A stretch of DNA of 64,000 bases from Pochonia chlamydosporia 170. Taxonomy: Eukaryota > Ascomycota > Sordariomycetes > Hypocreales > Clavicipitaceae. Below are positions 1 to 11,649 of the stretch, piece after piece. The number at the start of each line of letters is the position of its first letter. Position 1 is the first letter of the stretch. The stretch spans positions 2,728,001-2,792,000 of the forward strand of contig NC_035791.1 of NCBI RefSeq assembly GCF_001653235.2. The letters run 5' to 3'. The position numbers and the translations under genes are program-made. The notes under the pieces are model-generated. The model worked only from the letters and a program-made list of their open reading frames with translations. It did no database searches and was not told where the DNA came from.

Positions 1-3000
1 TTCAAACGAACCGACGCCGCCAATCGTTTATGGGTCTGTGCAATTCCGTATGGCACTAGTGTATGAGGCGGCCCATCGGATGAAGGGGCGAAGGAGATGT
101 TGGTTTGGTGGGAAAAGGCCAGATCAGATGCCGTCGGGTGCAGTGCAGTTGAGTTGTATCCGCGATGATTTATTCCTGGCGAAGCCGGACTGGTGGGTGC
201 TCAATTCTGGCTCATCAATGTCAGATGAGGGGACCTGAGGACCCTTATGTCTGCCGCCACGCCACAGCTTGAGGTAAACGAGACACCAGACCACCAAACA
301 CCACACGCCCCTAGTACGGAGTGCAAATTGTGCAATTGCAAAGCGAGTCGTCTTGAGGCGAGGCAAGGAAGCAAGGGAAACTAAAATTTGTCTCGCACAG
401 AATGGATGCCACGACGGCAGTGCCCCTTTGTCCCTTTGTCGGTGGCGTGGCGTCAAGCGGTAAGGAGCAATCACCGCCAAACCATCAAATGAGATGGCCG
501 ACAATGGGAGTTTTCGTAACATTGAACCAACTTGGAACCCGAACCAAAGCAGGTTCACGGCTTGTAAACGCGCACACCGACTTTGACTTTGGGTACATGT
601 ATCGGTACCCAGGGTATTGAGTCCGGTAGTATCAAATGGCGGCAAGACACGCCGATGGCATCTTTACTTATACATTGAACATGTCTGGTATGCATGGAAG
701 CACTTGAGATGAGCAACCGCACCATTGACAGTTCTGAGCGAGTGTGCACGGAGCGCAAGAGCACCAGACCGGTGAGGTTTGCGAATTGGACTTGATTGCC
801 GTTGCGCAAGCCAGCCATCAACACCCAATGCCTACAATACATGTTGGTGCAGTACAGTCAACACATACCGCCAGACACAATCGGAGGCGGAGAGTAGGTA
901 CCGAGGTAGGCTAATATGCTGCGGCTTGGCGGTCTCTTCTGGGCGCGAGACTCCAGATGTCCGACTCCGATATCGATGGTGACAAAGGCAGATGCCCCTG
1001 AAGCCATATCGTGTGTGGCGAGCAGCCACGGCGGGCCACAGAAGCAAGCAAGCAGCAAGATTGTTCGGTACTGGAGAGAAGAGATATGGACGGGGTGCCT
1101 TGGATGTGTTGAGATGGAATCAATGTGCAAACATGGAATAATTACTGGCTGTACTCCGTAGTGCCACCACCCATCATCCATCAACCCGTTTTGCTTTCCT
1201 CCCGACCAGGGTCCATGCAAGGTAGGACCGGGGAGGTGTCGTTGTTGGAACGTTTGAGCTGGGGATGATGATGCATAAATGAACACGAGTCTGTTCTGGT
1301 TGAATCTGCTTCAACTCCCCAAACTGCATTCATCCGAGCTGCTGACTATCTAGGAAGCCTTGCACCTGCCTTAAAACATCAACGACGTGTTGGGTCATCG
1401 CTGCTTCCTCGAATCAAAGTCGGCGCAGGTTGGAACTCCCTAACTTACCATTTAGTACCTGGGTAGGTGCCTAGGCACACCGAGATTTCTCATGCAGAGC
1501 ATCAATACCTGTGAAAACTCCATACACGATGCTCATCGAACTAATTGTATTTCAGCAAGTTTGCTTGTTTCTGTTTCTGTTTCTGTTTCTGTCATTCCGT
1601 AACTCTGTCGCTCCGTCACATGAAGCTTGGTCGTCAACCATGACCAAAAGACGTCTACGACCAAATCTCAAATTGCATGTGCCTTGCCTCGAAATAGAGT
1701 TCCTTGTCGTCTGGGCGTTCTTACTACAACATCTGGGGCTGTTCGATCTTGGTCGACACGTTCATGTTGGGTCGTATGTATGTAATAAAACCCTGATGTC
1801 TTGAAGCACCAGACACATTTCTTCGCTCATCTCCAAGCCTGATGTGGTCAATTCTGCCCAAATGCGGCCACTCGACCTCCGCAATCCTCATAAGGCCCTG
1901 TCACACGGTGTGAGACAAACCTGCATGTCGGTGTTGCAGAATACTTACTTTCCAGAGTAGAGACCTGGCTGACGTTGTAGCAACCCCCCCGGATACCGCC
2001 TATCAACTCAACTTCCAAGAATATTAATCACTCTGTACTGCGAGATTGATTTGATTGACTGGACGATGGCTCAAGCAGGCCATTGTGCCGCCAGATCTGT
2101 GCCTCAACGGAATGCGTCTTCCATGTTTGTTTTCTGTGTTTCCACCAGTTTGGTTGTGCAGCCGCCTCAGCTTCCGCCGCGTGCAAGGTCACCATCACGA
2201 GCTCTCAGTAATCGATGTACATGTATAAGCTGAATAGCCAGGCCAGGAGAATTCCCTCTTCGAACGTCACCCTCCCAAAACACAGGGATCTTCTGTTGGT
2301 CCCATTGACCTGGCAGGGGTGATGCCAAACTGGGGTCTTCAAAACCTGCAAATGGCCGTACGAAAAGAAAAAGCCCCATTTCCGGCTGCATAAAAATGTT
2401 TCCTATCCTGCTCTGTACTGTAGATGTGATGTATCAGGCACATCTCAGACCCAGCTTCATCTTTTGTTCCTGTGCCTGGCCCGCCCATTGCCACTTATCA
2501 ATTCCCAAGGTTCACAGCCCCTTGTCTTTGCAAGCAGTACAACCGGTACAACCAGGTTCAAAGGACCTTGCCCCAGAAGCGGCATTTGAATGGAATTAGA
2601 ACCCAGATAAGTCCCCTTCCATCCCTCACACATTGACTATGCAGAGAAGGAGTCTAATGGCACACGTGGCTTTTGATATCTTGAAGAGTGCGTCGTCATA
2701 TCATCCACCGGGTTTGCAAACGTGGAAGCTTCGTCCAGGCGAAAGCTGCGGCTTTCATTTCCGAGTGCCAATTGATGAGCGGTCAATCGAGCATCGCCAG
2801 GAGGCACAGAGCACAACACAATAGCACGGAGGGACATTGAACTGTGCAAACAAACATGGCGCAGTATTGTGCTGTACTCCGATAAACGGCTAGCATATGC
2901 GCGGTATCCATCCATGGGTCGTAGATGATGGCATATGCATAGACAACTGGGCCAGAATGCAGAATGCACAATGCAAAATGCACCTTGACAATTCGCACAC

Positions 3001-5060
3001 CGCAATTGAACCTTGCACTTTGCGCGCGGATGCTTGAAATTCCTCAAGCGCCGCGCCGGAAAGCTCCCCTAGCGAGGACAAGCATGTTTCTCCGAGCAAC
3101 CAGAGCCCAATTCCTGACACATGAGAAACGGGCATGTTGCGTTGAAGCCTTGTTTGATTCAAGATACCCATGTCTTGGTTTCAATAGCATTGATGCTCAC
3201 CTGTGGCAAAGCCAAGTTTCTGAGCACGGGGTAGCCGATATGCTGTGCTTGGAATCATCCATTGAGTTTCCAATTGTGTCGACACGGAATTTAGCCCATA
3301 CAAGCACCGAGCACCTAGGTAATTATGCTGTCCCCGATGATATGTAATCAGCATGAGGCACATGGATGTTTGTTTCACGGATACTCTTCCGCCGCCTCGA
3401 GGAATTTTATCGCACGTCATGTGCCATACTGCGACCTGTCGGTGAAGATGACGACTAGGGTTAGGATGTCCCTCAACTGGGCGGTTGGACATCTGTAGTA
3501 TCGACCCTATCTCCAACATGTCATTGCTGCGTCCCCCCGTGCATGATTCTTGCACCAAGGCTATGCAAAGAATTGACTCGTCATGCCCGCGGATATGGGC
3601 TGCGGCCTCGAGGTACTCTAGCCACTGCAACTGAACATTGAACCCCGATTTCATTCCCATGTCTGGTCTGCAAGGCATGGGAGAGGCCGGTCAAAAGGTC
3701 TGCGTTGCTTCCGCCACTACCTGCCTCTCGACATACATGACAATACGAGGGACGGGCCGATCAACCATTGGTGTTTCAACTTGAGTTCGTTCGTAAGATC
3801 TAGTTGCAAAGGAAATTTTTGCACCATGTCACCTGGGAAGATGCAGGCAATTTGCGATGATATGCGTTGTCACTATAAAAGAAATGGAAATTACAAACGA
3901 CCATAGCCCAACTCCCTATCTACCTAGGTAGGTAGGTGCTCCCATAGGGGCAGCTGTTGGTGCATTTAATTCCGAGGCTGGTTTGTCCGAGGTTCAAGTG
4001 ATTCATATATACGATCTATCCCTAATATACGCCGTATACTCCTACTATCTACGTACGGAGTAGTTTGTGGTATGTTGCCTCGGTCGGTTCGATAGGTAAC
4101 CATTAACCATGAACGAAGGAGCCAAAATCTTCCGACTACGACGAGTACACCACGGCCAGTGCTCGGTCCTCATTGTCAAACGACATACAAATCTTGGCTA
4201 GAATGGGGATGCAACGCGAGGAAGATCCTAGCTTTCCCAAGAAGGCCGAGAGTGATCTCCGTTGGCGCAATTGCATGGCAAATTGGGGGTGTGCTAAGTA
4301 TCCTAAACAGTCCGGTTTCTGCGGACGGTCTCTTATATATCAACTTCCTCTCAGAAACTCCGGGAAAATAAAAAGGGCGTGAGATATCGCCTATTCCAAA
4401 AGACTTCTTATAGCGCTTGGCTGGTAAAACTTTTCCCTCGTTAGAGATGTCATCTTGGCATATCTCCAGTTGTCCTTTTGATTAGGGTCAACCAATCGAA
4501 CGATGATGCTTTGTACGGGTCAGAAGGTCACGCAGGTCACCGGACACATCAATGTGTTAACAAATCTTGTCCGTGGCTTCAAGCTGGACGAATTGGAGAC
4601 AGCCGGTGAATATCGTTGTAGTGACCCGCAGCGTATCAGGCTGCGCTTTGCAGTCCATCTTCTCTCTTATGGGGATGGCCGTGCATGAAGCACAACATCC
4701 CCGTTGCCGATATCCAAATGGGGAAGAATCGATAGCCGCTATTTCGGGAAATCATCTGCAGTTATGACTGCAATTTTATCTTGGCAGAACGATAATCGAC
4801 ATTTAGAGAGCGGGAACTGACCCAGAACGGCGGGAGCCTAATTCTGCTACAACCGTGTTATCATGGATCCGCAATGAATGGCCACTGAGAGTAGCATAGT
4901 GACAACTTCTGACAGAAACACCGCCGTAACGAGGGATACATTTGGGTATGATTCATCCGGGTTCCCCTACAGCGCTGCTGGCCAAGAGGTTGCGAGGCAT
5001 AGGTATCAAGGGGCCCCGGTCCGGCAAACATAGCGTCGTCGTCAGGTCAGAGCGCTATTC
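1..5060. other. gene-poor region, no supported gene
   Basis: Only short, overlapping, low-conservation reading frames occur here, and none has a recognisable domain or a convincing exon structure. Visible structure is limited to short repeats: four TTTCTG units at 1568-1591, a TACCTAGGTA palindrome running into TAGG repeats at 3921-3937, and two copies of the TACTCCGTA/TACGGAGTA word (1152-1160 and 4054-4062). It may be intergenic DNA or decayed sequence. A lineage-specific gene cannot be excluded. Confidence 0.5.
1568..1591 (+). repeat. (TTTCTG)4 microsatellite
   Basis: Four perfect tandem hexamers are visible. A short reading frame runs through them and would give a Leu/Phe run, which I do not take as coding. 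Confidence 0.85.
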
Positions 5061-5917
5061 TCATCCCCTTGTACTTCGTTTGGAGCACTCTGATGCTTTG
5101 TGGCCTACTTGTTGGCAGTTGTAGCATTTCATTGCCTTTGTGTTGGGTGAGTTCTGAGAACTGAAATGACTATCGCCGGCAGACGATATCGACGTCAGCT
5201 TATTCAGTCGCACATCCTTCTTTTTCCTTTTGTCCCGGAATTCTTTAGCCTTCGCTGTCTCATGACCATTTCTTGACCGAGATTGTGACCGGGATCTCGA
5301 AGAATTCGTTCCTGCTTTCTCGCCGTGAGCCGTGTTCCTTCGCTGTCGTCCTTGAGAGTCGTCGTCCGCGTCTGAAGCTTGGTCAGACTCGTTACTAGAT
5401 TCTTCAGAGTTGGTGTGCTCTTTTGACTATTGCCTTGATTAGCCGATCATTTTCGAAAGGTGACTAGTTATTTTGGAGCTAATTATGCACGTACGTTTTC
5501 TGTCTTTTTCGAACGCTTGCTGTATGTCCTTCCCTCAGTAGGATTGTCCTCATTATCACCAGAATCATTTGGTGAGTCAATCTCCCCATATCCTACGTAG
5601 ACGATGTTCAGAGGATGCTTCTTGCTTTGTGACGTATCAAATTTCGTCTTCAGAGTCCAATGAGTATCAGCGGCGGAGTGCTTTGCCAGTGCTGCTTGAC
5701 GGGCGGCTTCCTGGTCGTCCAAGGCTGCCTGTATCAACGCCTGGTCAATATTGGGATCAATACGACCTGGAGCTGGGGAATGGTCTAGTTTTCGCTTTTT
5801 AGAGGAAGGAACATCGGAGTCCGGGGATCCGTTAGACGATGCAGATGCTGCTGCACGTTGCATAAATTTCATCGTCAACAGTCTCGACGAGACCCCCTTA
5901 GGTGTTTCTGGGGCCAT
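5061..5917 (-). CDS. MPP6: MPP6-like nuclear exosome cofactor with CCHC zinc knuckle
   Basis: Exons are 5495-5917 and 5061-5426, with an intron at 5427-5494 (GTACGT donor, TAG acceptor, phase 0), giving 262 residues. Two boxes identify Mpp6: the N-terminal SSRLLTMKFMQRA, matching the SSRxMxMKFM block, and VGYGEI, matching yeast VGYSEL. In yeast Mpp6 binds RNA and helps dock the helicase Mtr4 on the nuclear exosome for pre-rRNA processing and RNA surveillance. The second exon adds an acidic Ser/Glu stretch, an Arg-Ser-rich segment, a Lys/Arg block and a C-terminal knuckle CYNCQQVGHKASEC (CX2CX4HX4C) at 5085-5126, just before the stop. Yeast Mpp6 has no such knuckle. An upstream in-frame ATG at 5950 would add 11 residues. 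The gene is divergent from NDUFS6. Confidence 0.85.
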
Positions 5918-6302
5918 CTTGAATGGCGTTTGGCTGTGGTCGTGCCTCAAAAGAAGCTAGCATGTAGCAACAAGCGTCGTTTGAAGAGAAATTAGAAGTT
6001 GTAAATTCAACCTAGGCCTATATGCACATGCGCGACCATTAAAACCAAATGAAATTTTGGTGCAAGTGCGCAAGATGTCTGAATGGTGAGAAGCCTTGGT
6101 TGATATTGATGTCAAGCTTTGTTGGACGGCACTAGCTTGCTGAACCAGGGTCTGGTCCTCCCATTTTTTGGGAACCTGTCGGGCCAAACTTGTTCCGGCA
6201 ACGTCAAGCTAGGTGGATCAACCGCTTCAACCTCAGACTTGGAATATCAATCCCACCCAGCCTGGAAATCGCCAACGCAGCTGATTTTTCGACCTGAAAG
6301 TC
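5918..6302. promoter_or_regulatory. divergent intergenic region MPP6 / NDUFS6
   Basis: The 385 bp between two outward-facing start codons must hold both promoters. A CCTAGG palindrome lies near 6012. I recognise no specific factor site. Confidence 0.4.
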
Positions 6303-6840
6303 ATGGCGTCCTCTCAATTAAGATCGATTGGCGTGGTAGCACGCCAATTGCGTGTCTCCCGTCGCGCATTCACCACCAGTGCCCGCCACTTCGAGGCTGC
6401 CGTACCATCAACCTCCAGAACCGAGACGTCGCCTGCCATCGCTGAGGAGGCTCAAATCAAGCCTGTTGAACAGGCCCCCAACCGTGTTGATATTTGGACT
6501 CGAAGCCAGAAGCCCCGATCGAAAGCCATGACTGGTCCTCGTTTCGAACAGACCGACTTCGATCTCCAGGTGAGCCACAGCACCAGCACCAAATGGAGAG
6601 AGCAATATCATGATGCTAACCTTCTGGCAGCCCCAACCTCTCTCGGCTATGGAAATGATTCACAAGGAGCCTGTCCGATGGACACATGACCGCGTCGTGG
6701 CCTGTGATGGCGGCGGCGGCCCTGCTGGCCACCCTCAGATCTTCATCAACACCGACAAGCCCGAAATCGCAACATGCAATTACTGCGGTATCCCATATGT
6801 ATGCTGCCCTGAATCTGTTGAGCATGTGCCAGACATCTAA
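6303..6840 (+). CDS. NDUFS6: mitochondrial complex I zinc-binding subunit NDUFS6
   Basis: Exons are 6303-6569 and 6631-6840 (intron GTGAGC...CAG, phase 0), giving 158 residues. This is the small matrix-arm accessory subunit of NADH:ubiquinone oxidoreductase, whose zinc site is needed for late assembly of the N-module. The N-terminus is a basic, Ser/Arg-rich presequence (RQLRVSRRAFTTSARHF) typical of mitochondrial import. The C-terminal zf-CHCC domain is intact: VVACDGG, GGPAGHPQIFI and CNYCGIPY supply the C, H, C, C ligands in order. The second cysteine pair (VCCPE) follows as in fungal members. Length and architecture are ordinary for Pezizomycotina. Confidence 0.93.
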
Positions 6841-7685
6841 TTAAGTGAACTAGGCCAATGAACACCACCGAAAGCACCTCGAGTCCCTCCCCAAGACTTC
6901 ATATCCTTTGTCATGAATGCGCCAATTTAAATCACGGGGGAATCAAATGCAGCGAACGAGGTGGTTGAACAGTTGGCGATAGGAGAAGCAAGGGCTATCT
7001 GGAGAGACAATGTATTACTTTGCATGCAAAGCATGCCGAAGATGGGAGTCCAATGTATATATCTCGTCGGATAGATATGTGGCTAGTTGGTATCTGGCCA
7101 GCGCTCTTTCAGCCTTTGATAAGACGCTGCAGTGAATGCTGCCCACGTTTTCTAGAATCTCATTTGTCCACTTTCCACGTATTGGTACTACTCTGGCCAT
7201 GACCATATAGCATTGTAACGTTTGTTCGACATCTATCCCGTTCTGTGGATGATCGAAATCCCGGAAGACGTTCCTACTGGGTGTCACCATAGCTTTCTTA
7301 ATCAATTCTTCTCCTTCCGCTCCAACAGGCCGGCGATGAACCTGAATATTCCGCAGTTGTTTTTGCGCTAGTACTGAGCGTCAATGTGTGTTGCTGGCGC
7401 CTGTGATTATCAATATCAAACACATCACTCGCAGTCCACTCAGTCCCTCCATCTGCCCCACCTACCGTCATACATCCACCCAACCGACACTGAACCCATC
7501 CACGCTCCAATCTCAAGATGTCGCAACAAACTTCTCAACACATATCTCTCAACACTACGATTATCCTGATTCTGGTTCTCTTCATCGCCTTTTTTCCGAA
7601 TTTATTCCACAGCATCTGGACCTTCCCGTTCAGCTTAATCCCCTTCCTGCACTCTTCATCGAACGGCTATACTGGAACCGGCACC
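6841..7685. other. intergenic, NDUFS6 to YjbQ-like gene
   Basis: It holds the 3' flank of NDUFS6 and the 5' region of the next gene. An in-frame ATG at 7518 lies inside it and would extend the next protein by a hydrophobic 56-residue leader. No other gene is supported. Confidence 0.5.
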
Positions 7686-8413
7686 ATGACTTGGTTTCAG
7701 AAACAGTTTACTCTCCCCGCAAAGTCCCGCGGCTCGTATCTCATCACCGACCAGGTCGTTTCTAACCTTCCAGAAATCCGAAACTACAAGGTTGGACTAC
7801 TGAATTTGTTTGTTCAGCATACAAGCTGTGCTTTGAGTTTGAACGAGAACTGTACGTTGGTTATGACAGACTGCGGAGCGGCTCATTTCCTTTTTTTTTT
7901 TTTCCTTCTTTGCTTTTAGTTTACGTTTAAAACATTTGAAACTGACGTATTTGGCAAGGGGATGAGGATGTGAGAGCAGATATGAGTGATGCGCTTGATC
8001 GCATTGCCCCTGCGGAAGGCCCCAAAGGCGAGGCCTTATATCGCCATGAGTACGTCATAATTACCCATCAACTGTGGAAGACGCAATCTAATATCATCTG
8101 ATGTAGTGCCGAGGGCCCTGATGATATGCCTGTAAGGGAAAGAAGCTTGTATCACGGCATGTGTCAGCCATGAAGACTAATTCATTTCATTGACAGGCTC
8201 ACATCAAGTCAGCTCTGATTGGCGCTAGCGTGACAATCCCAATCAAGGATGGCAAGCTGGTATGTCTTTGTCGATATAATTACATTCATCCGCGAAAAGC
8301 GTGCTAATTGTCCATAGGCCACCGGAACCTGGCAAGGCATCTGGTACCTTGAATTCCGCGCCAGCAAGCATCAGCGCCGGATCATGGCTACCATTCAAGG
8401 CGAGAAAGCATAA
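7686..8413 (+). CDS. YjbQ/UPF0047 family protein
   Basis: There are five exons: 7686-7851, 7959-8049, 8107-8131, 8197-8259 and 8318-8413, giving 146 residues, close to bacterial YjbQ (138). Diagnostic blocks all match: MTWFQKQFTLPAKSRG at the N-terminus, LLNLFVQHTSCALSLNEN, EGPDDMPAHIKSALIG, and GTWQGIWYLEFR followed by RRIMATIQGE. The conserved histidine and DDMP/HIK residues form the family's putative active site. Bacterial members are described as having weak thiamine-phosphate synthase activity, but the physiological role in fungi is unclear. The third exon is only 25 bp. I chose the ATG at 7686 (CACCATG context) because the family begins there. An upstream in-frame ATG at 7518 would add a membrane-like leader. 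A long T run lies in the first intron (about 7890-7903). Confidence 0.88.
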
Positions 8414-8577
8414 GTAAATATGAAACACAGCTACTTAACCGAAATGTCAAGTAAGAAAAAACAAAATACAGAAAACATGTGAATACATCGCCACCCTGTC
8501 TATGATACAAAACTATAGCTATTACGCCCAGAACACCTTCGCCATTTTCTTCTATTCCAACGCAACATGACCAGCCA

Positions 8578-9436
<859 letters not shown>

Positions 9437-11649
9437 TTTCGATGCAATTCGGTTGAATAGGTCTAGGGGCCCTGTGCGCTAGTATACAGGCGCCTAACTT
9501 GTGTGCAATGTGCTGTTGAAATTGGTTGTAAGAGAAGGCTCTTCGGTTGACAAGAAAGCTTCGTTCAGGTCTGGTAGCTCCAGGGCAACCTTGTACCTGG
9601 CAGAAGGCGCCTCTTGCGATGGGATGCAATGAGGGTGCTAAAAGCGGAAGGCGGTGTGGGGACAGCTGTCTCTGCCATGGTCTTGTCGTTTACTCCAGGT
9701 TCAAGATGGCCAGAGAACATCAATTACATGCAACCAGAACCAGTGGCGGTGTCCCGGTTCGATAAATCTATCTCGATTCTCGTCGAGGTATGCAATAGCT
9801 GACTTCTTTGACACGCATGCTCTCATTCTCAAGCTCATCCGTCGCATGATACTCTACGGAGCATGCGGCCAGTAGTCCAGCGGATGGCGCATGTTGTGCC
9901 AAGCTACTGCTATTTGATAGTTCGCTTTTGACAGTGAGAGATGTGCTGAGTGTAACACGAACTCCTCCAACTTGAGCGGATGTAAGAATTAGGTTGCAGC
10001 TACCCAAACATAGCGGCCTCTACATCCTGAGCTGAGATGATTGAATAATACTACTTCGCCCAATTGATATACTATCCATGTTCACTTCGCATGTCAGGTC
10101 TGCGAAGGCGACTACATGATCGGGATAGACTGTTGGCTATCACAATGTCAATCTTCGTTTCCAGAACACATAGTCCTGTAGTTCCACATTTCAGTTTGGA
10201 CAAACCAAAATTGGACGGGTTGCGGCAGCCCTCCCAGCAAGCGGAGGAAATGAGTGGCAGTCAGTGTATTCTAGAGGCTTGTTTGTGAATATTGAGTTAT
10301 GCTGTGTCGTGCTTCCTCTCACACATGAGGTGTTGCAATTCCGCTCCGTGTTGGGTGATTGTGCACGTGGTGTGTTTTGTCACAGTTCATCCCATCAAAT
10401 TGAATGCAATTTGATGTTCCCATACATGCTCCCAGCCAGTCGCTGTTCCAATATTTGGGGCAGTGCAGGCATCACATGGGCTGCTGTGCAGCTGCAGAGG
10501 AACCAGTCACTTCCATGTCAAATGTTAGGTCTGGGGGCCAGTCGGCCAGGTCTGTTCTGGAAGTCATTGCTTGCGATGTGTTTCTTTTTTCAGCCTCATC
10601 ACACACGGCCGGGCCAGTCACGGCTCATGTAGCGGAAACTGAGCCTCTCACCAGGTTCTCCGTACAGACAGGGCACGTAATCAGCAACCTGCTTGGAACA
10701 CTTGGCGCCATTGTGCTGAATCATGCATCAATTGGCCCCAGTGCCATCATCTCAACGTCGCCCTGCAGGCAGCAGCAGACTGGGCAAAGTGGGCAAACAG
10801 GCTTTCATTTATGCAACCAAGTGGTTCTCAGTATTTCGAGATCCAGAACGCGCCGCAATCTCAAGCTGACTTCGTATTGCCCAACTCTCTGCAGCTGATG
10901 GACCGAATGATCCGGGTTTGCGGCTCCGCGTGTTATGCCTGGTCTGGCATGTCGGACCAGACCAGATGGTTTGAAATGACCGGTTGACTGAAGATGATTG
11001 CGATTGGAAGTTCTGATGATGGTTGATATGCTTGGCCCGAACGAAGTCGGGAGATGTGAAATTGTATTGACGATGTGTACCAGACTGTACTTTGTGCTAT
11101 CAAGTTGAAATGAGGAATGTGCCCCGCTGTCCAGGTCCCAACAAGTCTTGGAACTAATTAGCACTCAATTCGATAGTGTCTGGTCTGGTCTGGTCTGGTC
11201 TGGTCTGGTCTGGTCTGGTCTGGTCCGTGAATCTCCAGCAGTTGGCAGATGGCAGATGGGTGCATATCGGTAAAGTAAGCAGTCCATGCTAGTGATAACC
11301 AAGTCGAGCTCATCGACCTGACATCTGCCAATGTCCATGCTCTCCGGCTGTCCCAGTGCGAACCTACCCCGCCACCTTCCGCGTCCGGAACCGCTGATCC
11401 TCCACAGCGTCCACAGTGCACCAGACACCATCTACGCGAAACAAGTCTGGTCGGATTCAACCTTCACGTTTTCTAATCTCGACATCTTTACGAGCCTTCG
11501 AATGTCTCCCTTACATCGCCCTGCAATTTTCGATCTTGTCCAGCATCAATTACCCAACATCTAGCGTTTCCCAACAGCCTTCCTGCTGCCTGCTCTGCTG
11601 CCTAGCCGCAGCATCGAGCGCAGGCACAGTGAACACCAATAACGAGACC
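9437..11649. other. gene-poor intergenic region
   Basis: Only short frames without recognisable domains occur. The clear feature is the (TGGTC)9 array at 11181-11225, with a dispersed half-dozen copies of the same pentamer on either strand at about 10938-10975. The last ~230 bp is an in-frame, stop-free extension of the following gene that reads like a Ser/Leu/Cys-rich 5' leader, not conserved protein. Confidence 0.5.
11181..11225 (+). repeat. (TGGTC)9 pentanucleotide microsatellite
   Basis: Nine perfect tandem pentamers occur, about 425 bp upstream of the next start codon. The complementary CAGAC/GACCA word is scattered through other intergenic DNA in the window. Confidence 0.95.

Noticed and set aside
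3181..3678. 165-codon minus-strand frame in the left gene-poor region
   Set aside because: No domain or signal, and a composition rich in Cys, His and Met as in chance frames; other frames over it are equally long.
4086..4096. GGTTCGATA resembling a tRNA B-box
   Set aside because: There is no matching acceptor stem, D-arm or anticodon arm around it. Other GGTTCAA/GGTTCGA words in the window also failed.
10264..10898. Overlapping plus-strand frames of 122 and 164 codons
   Set aside because: They overlap in two phases, share no conserved motif and have random-like composition.
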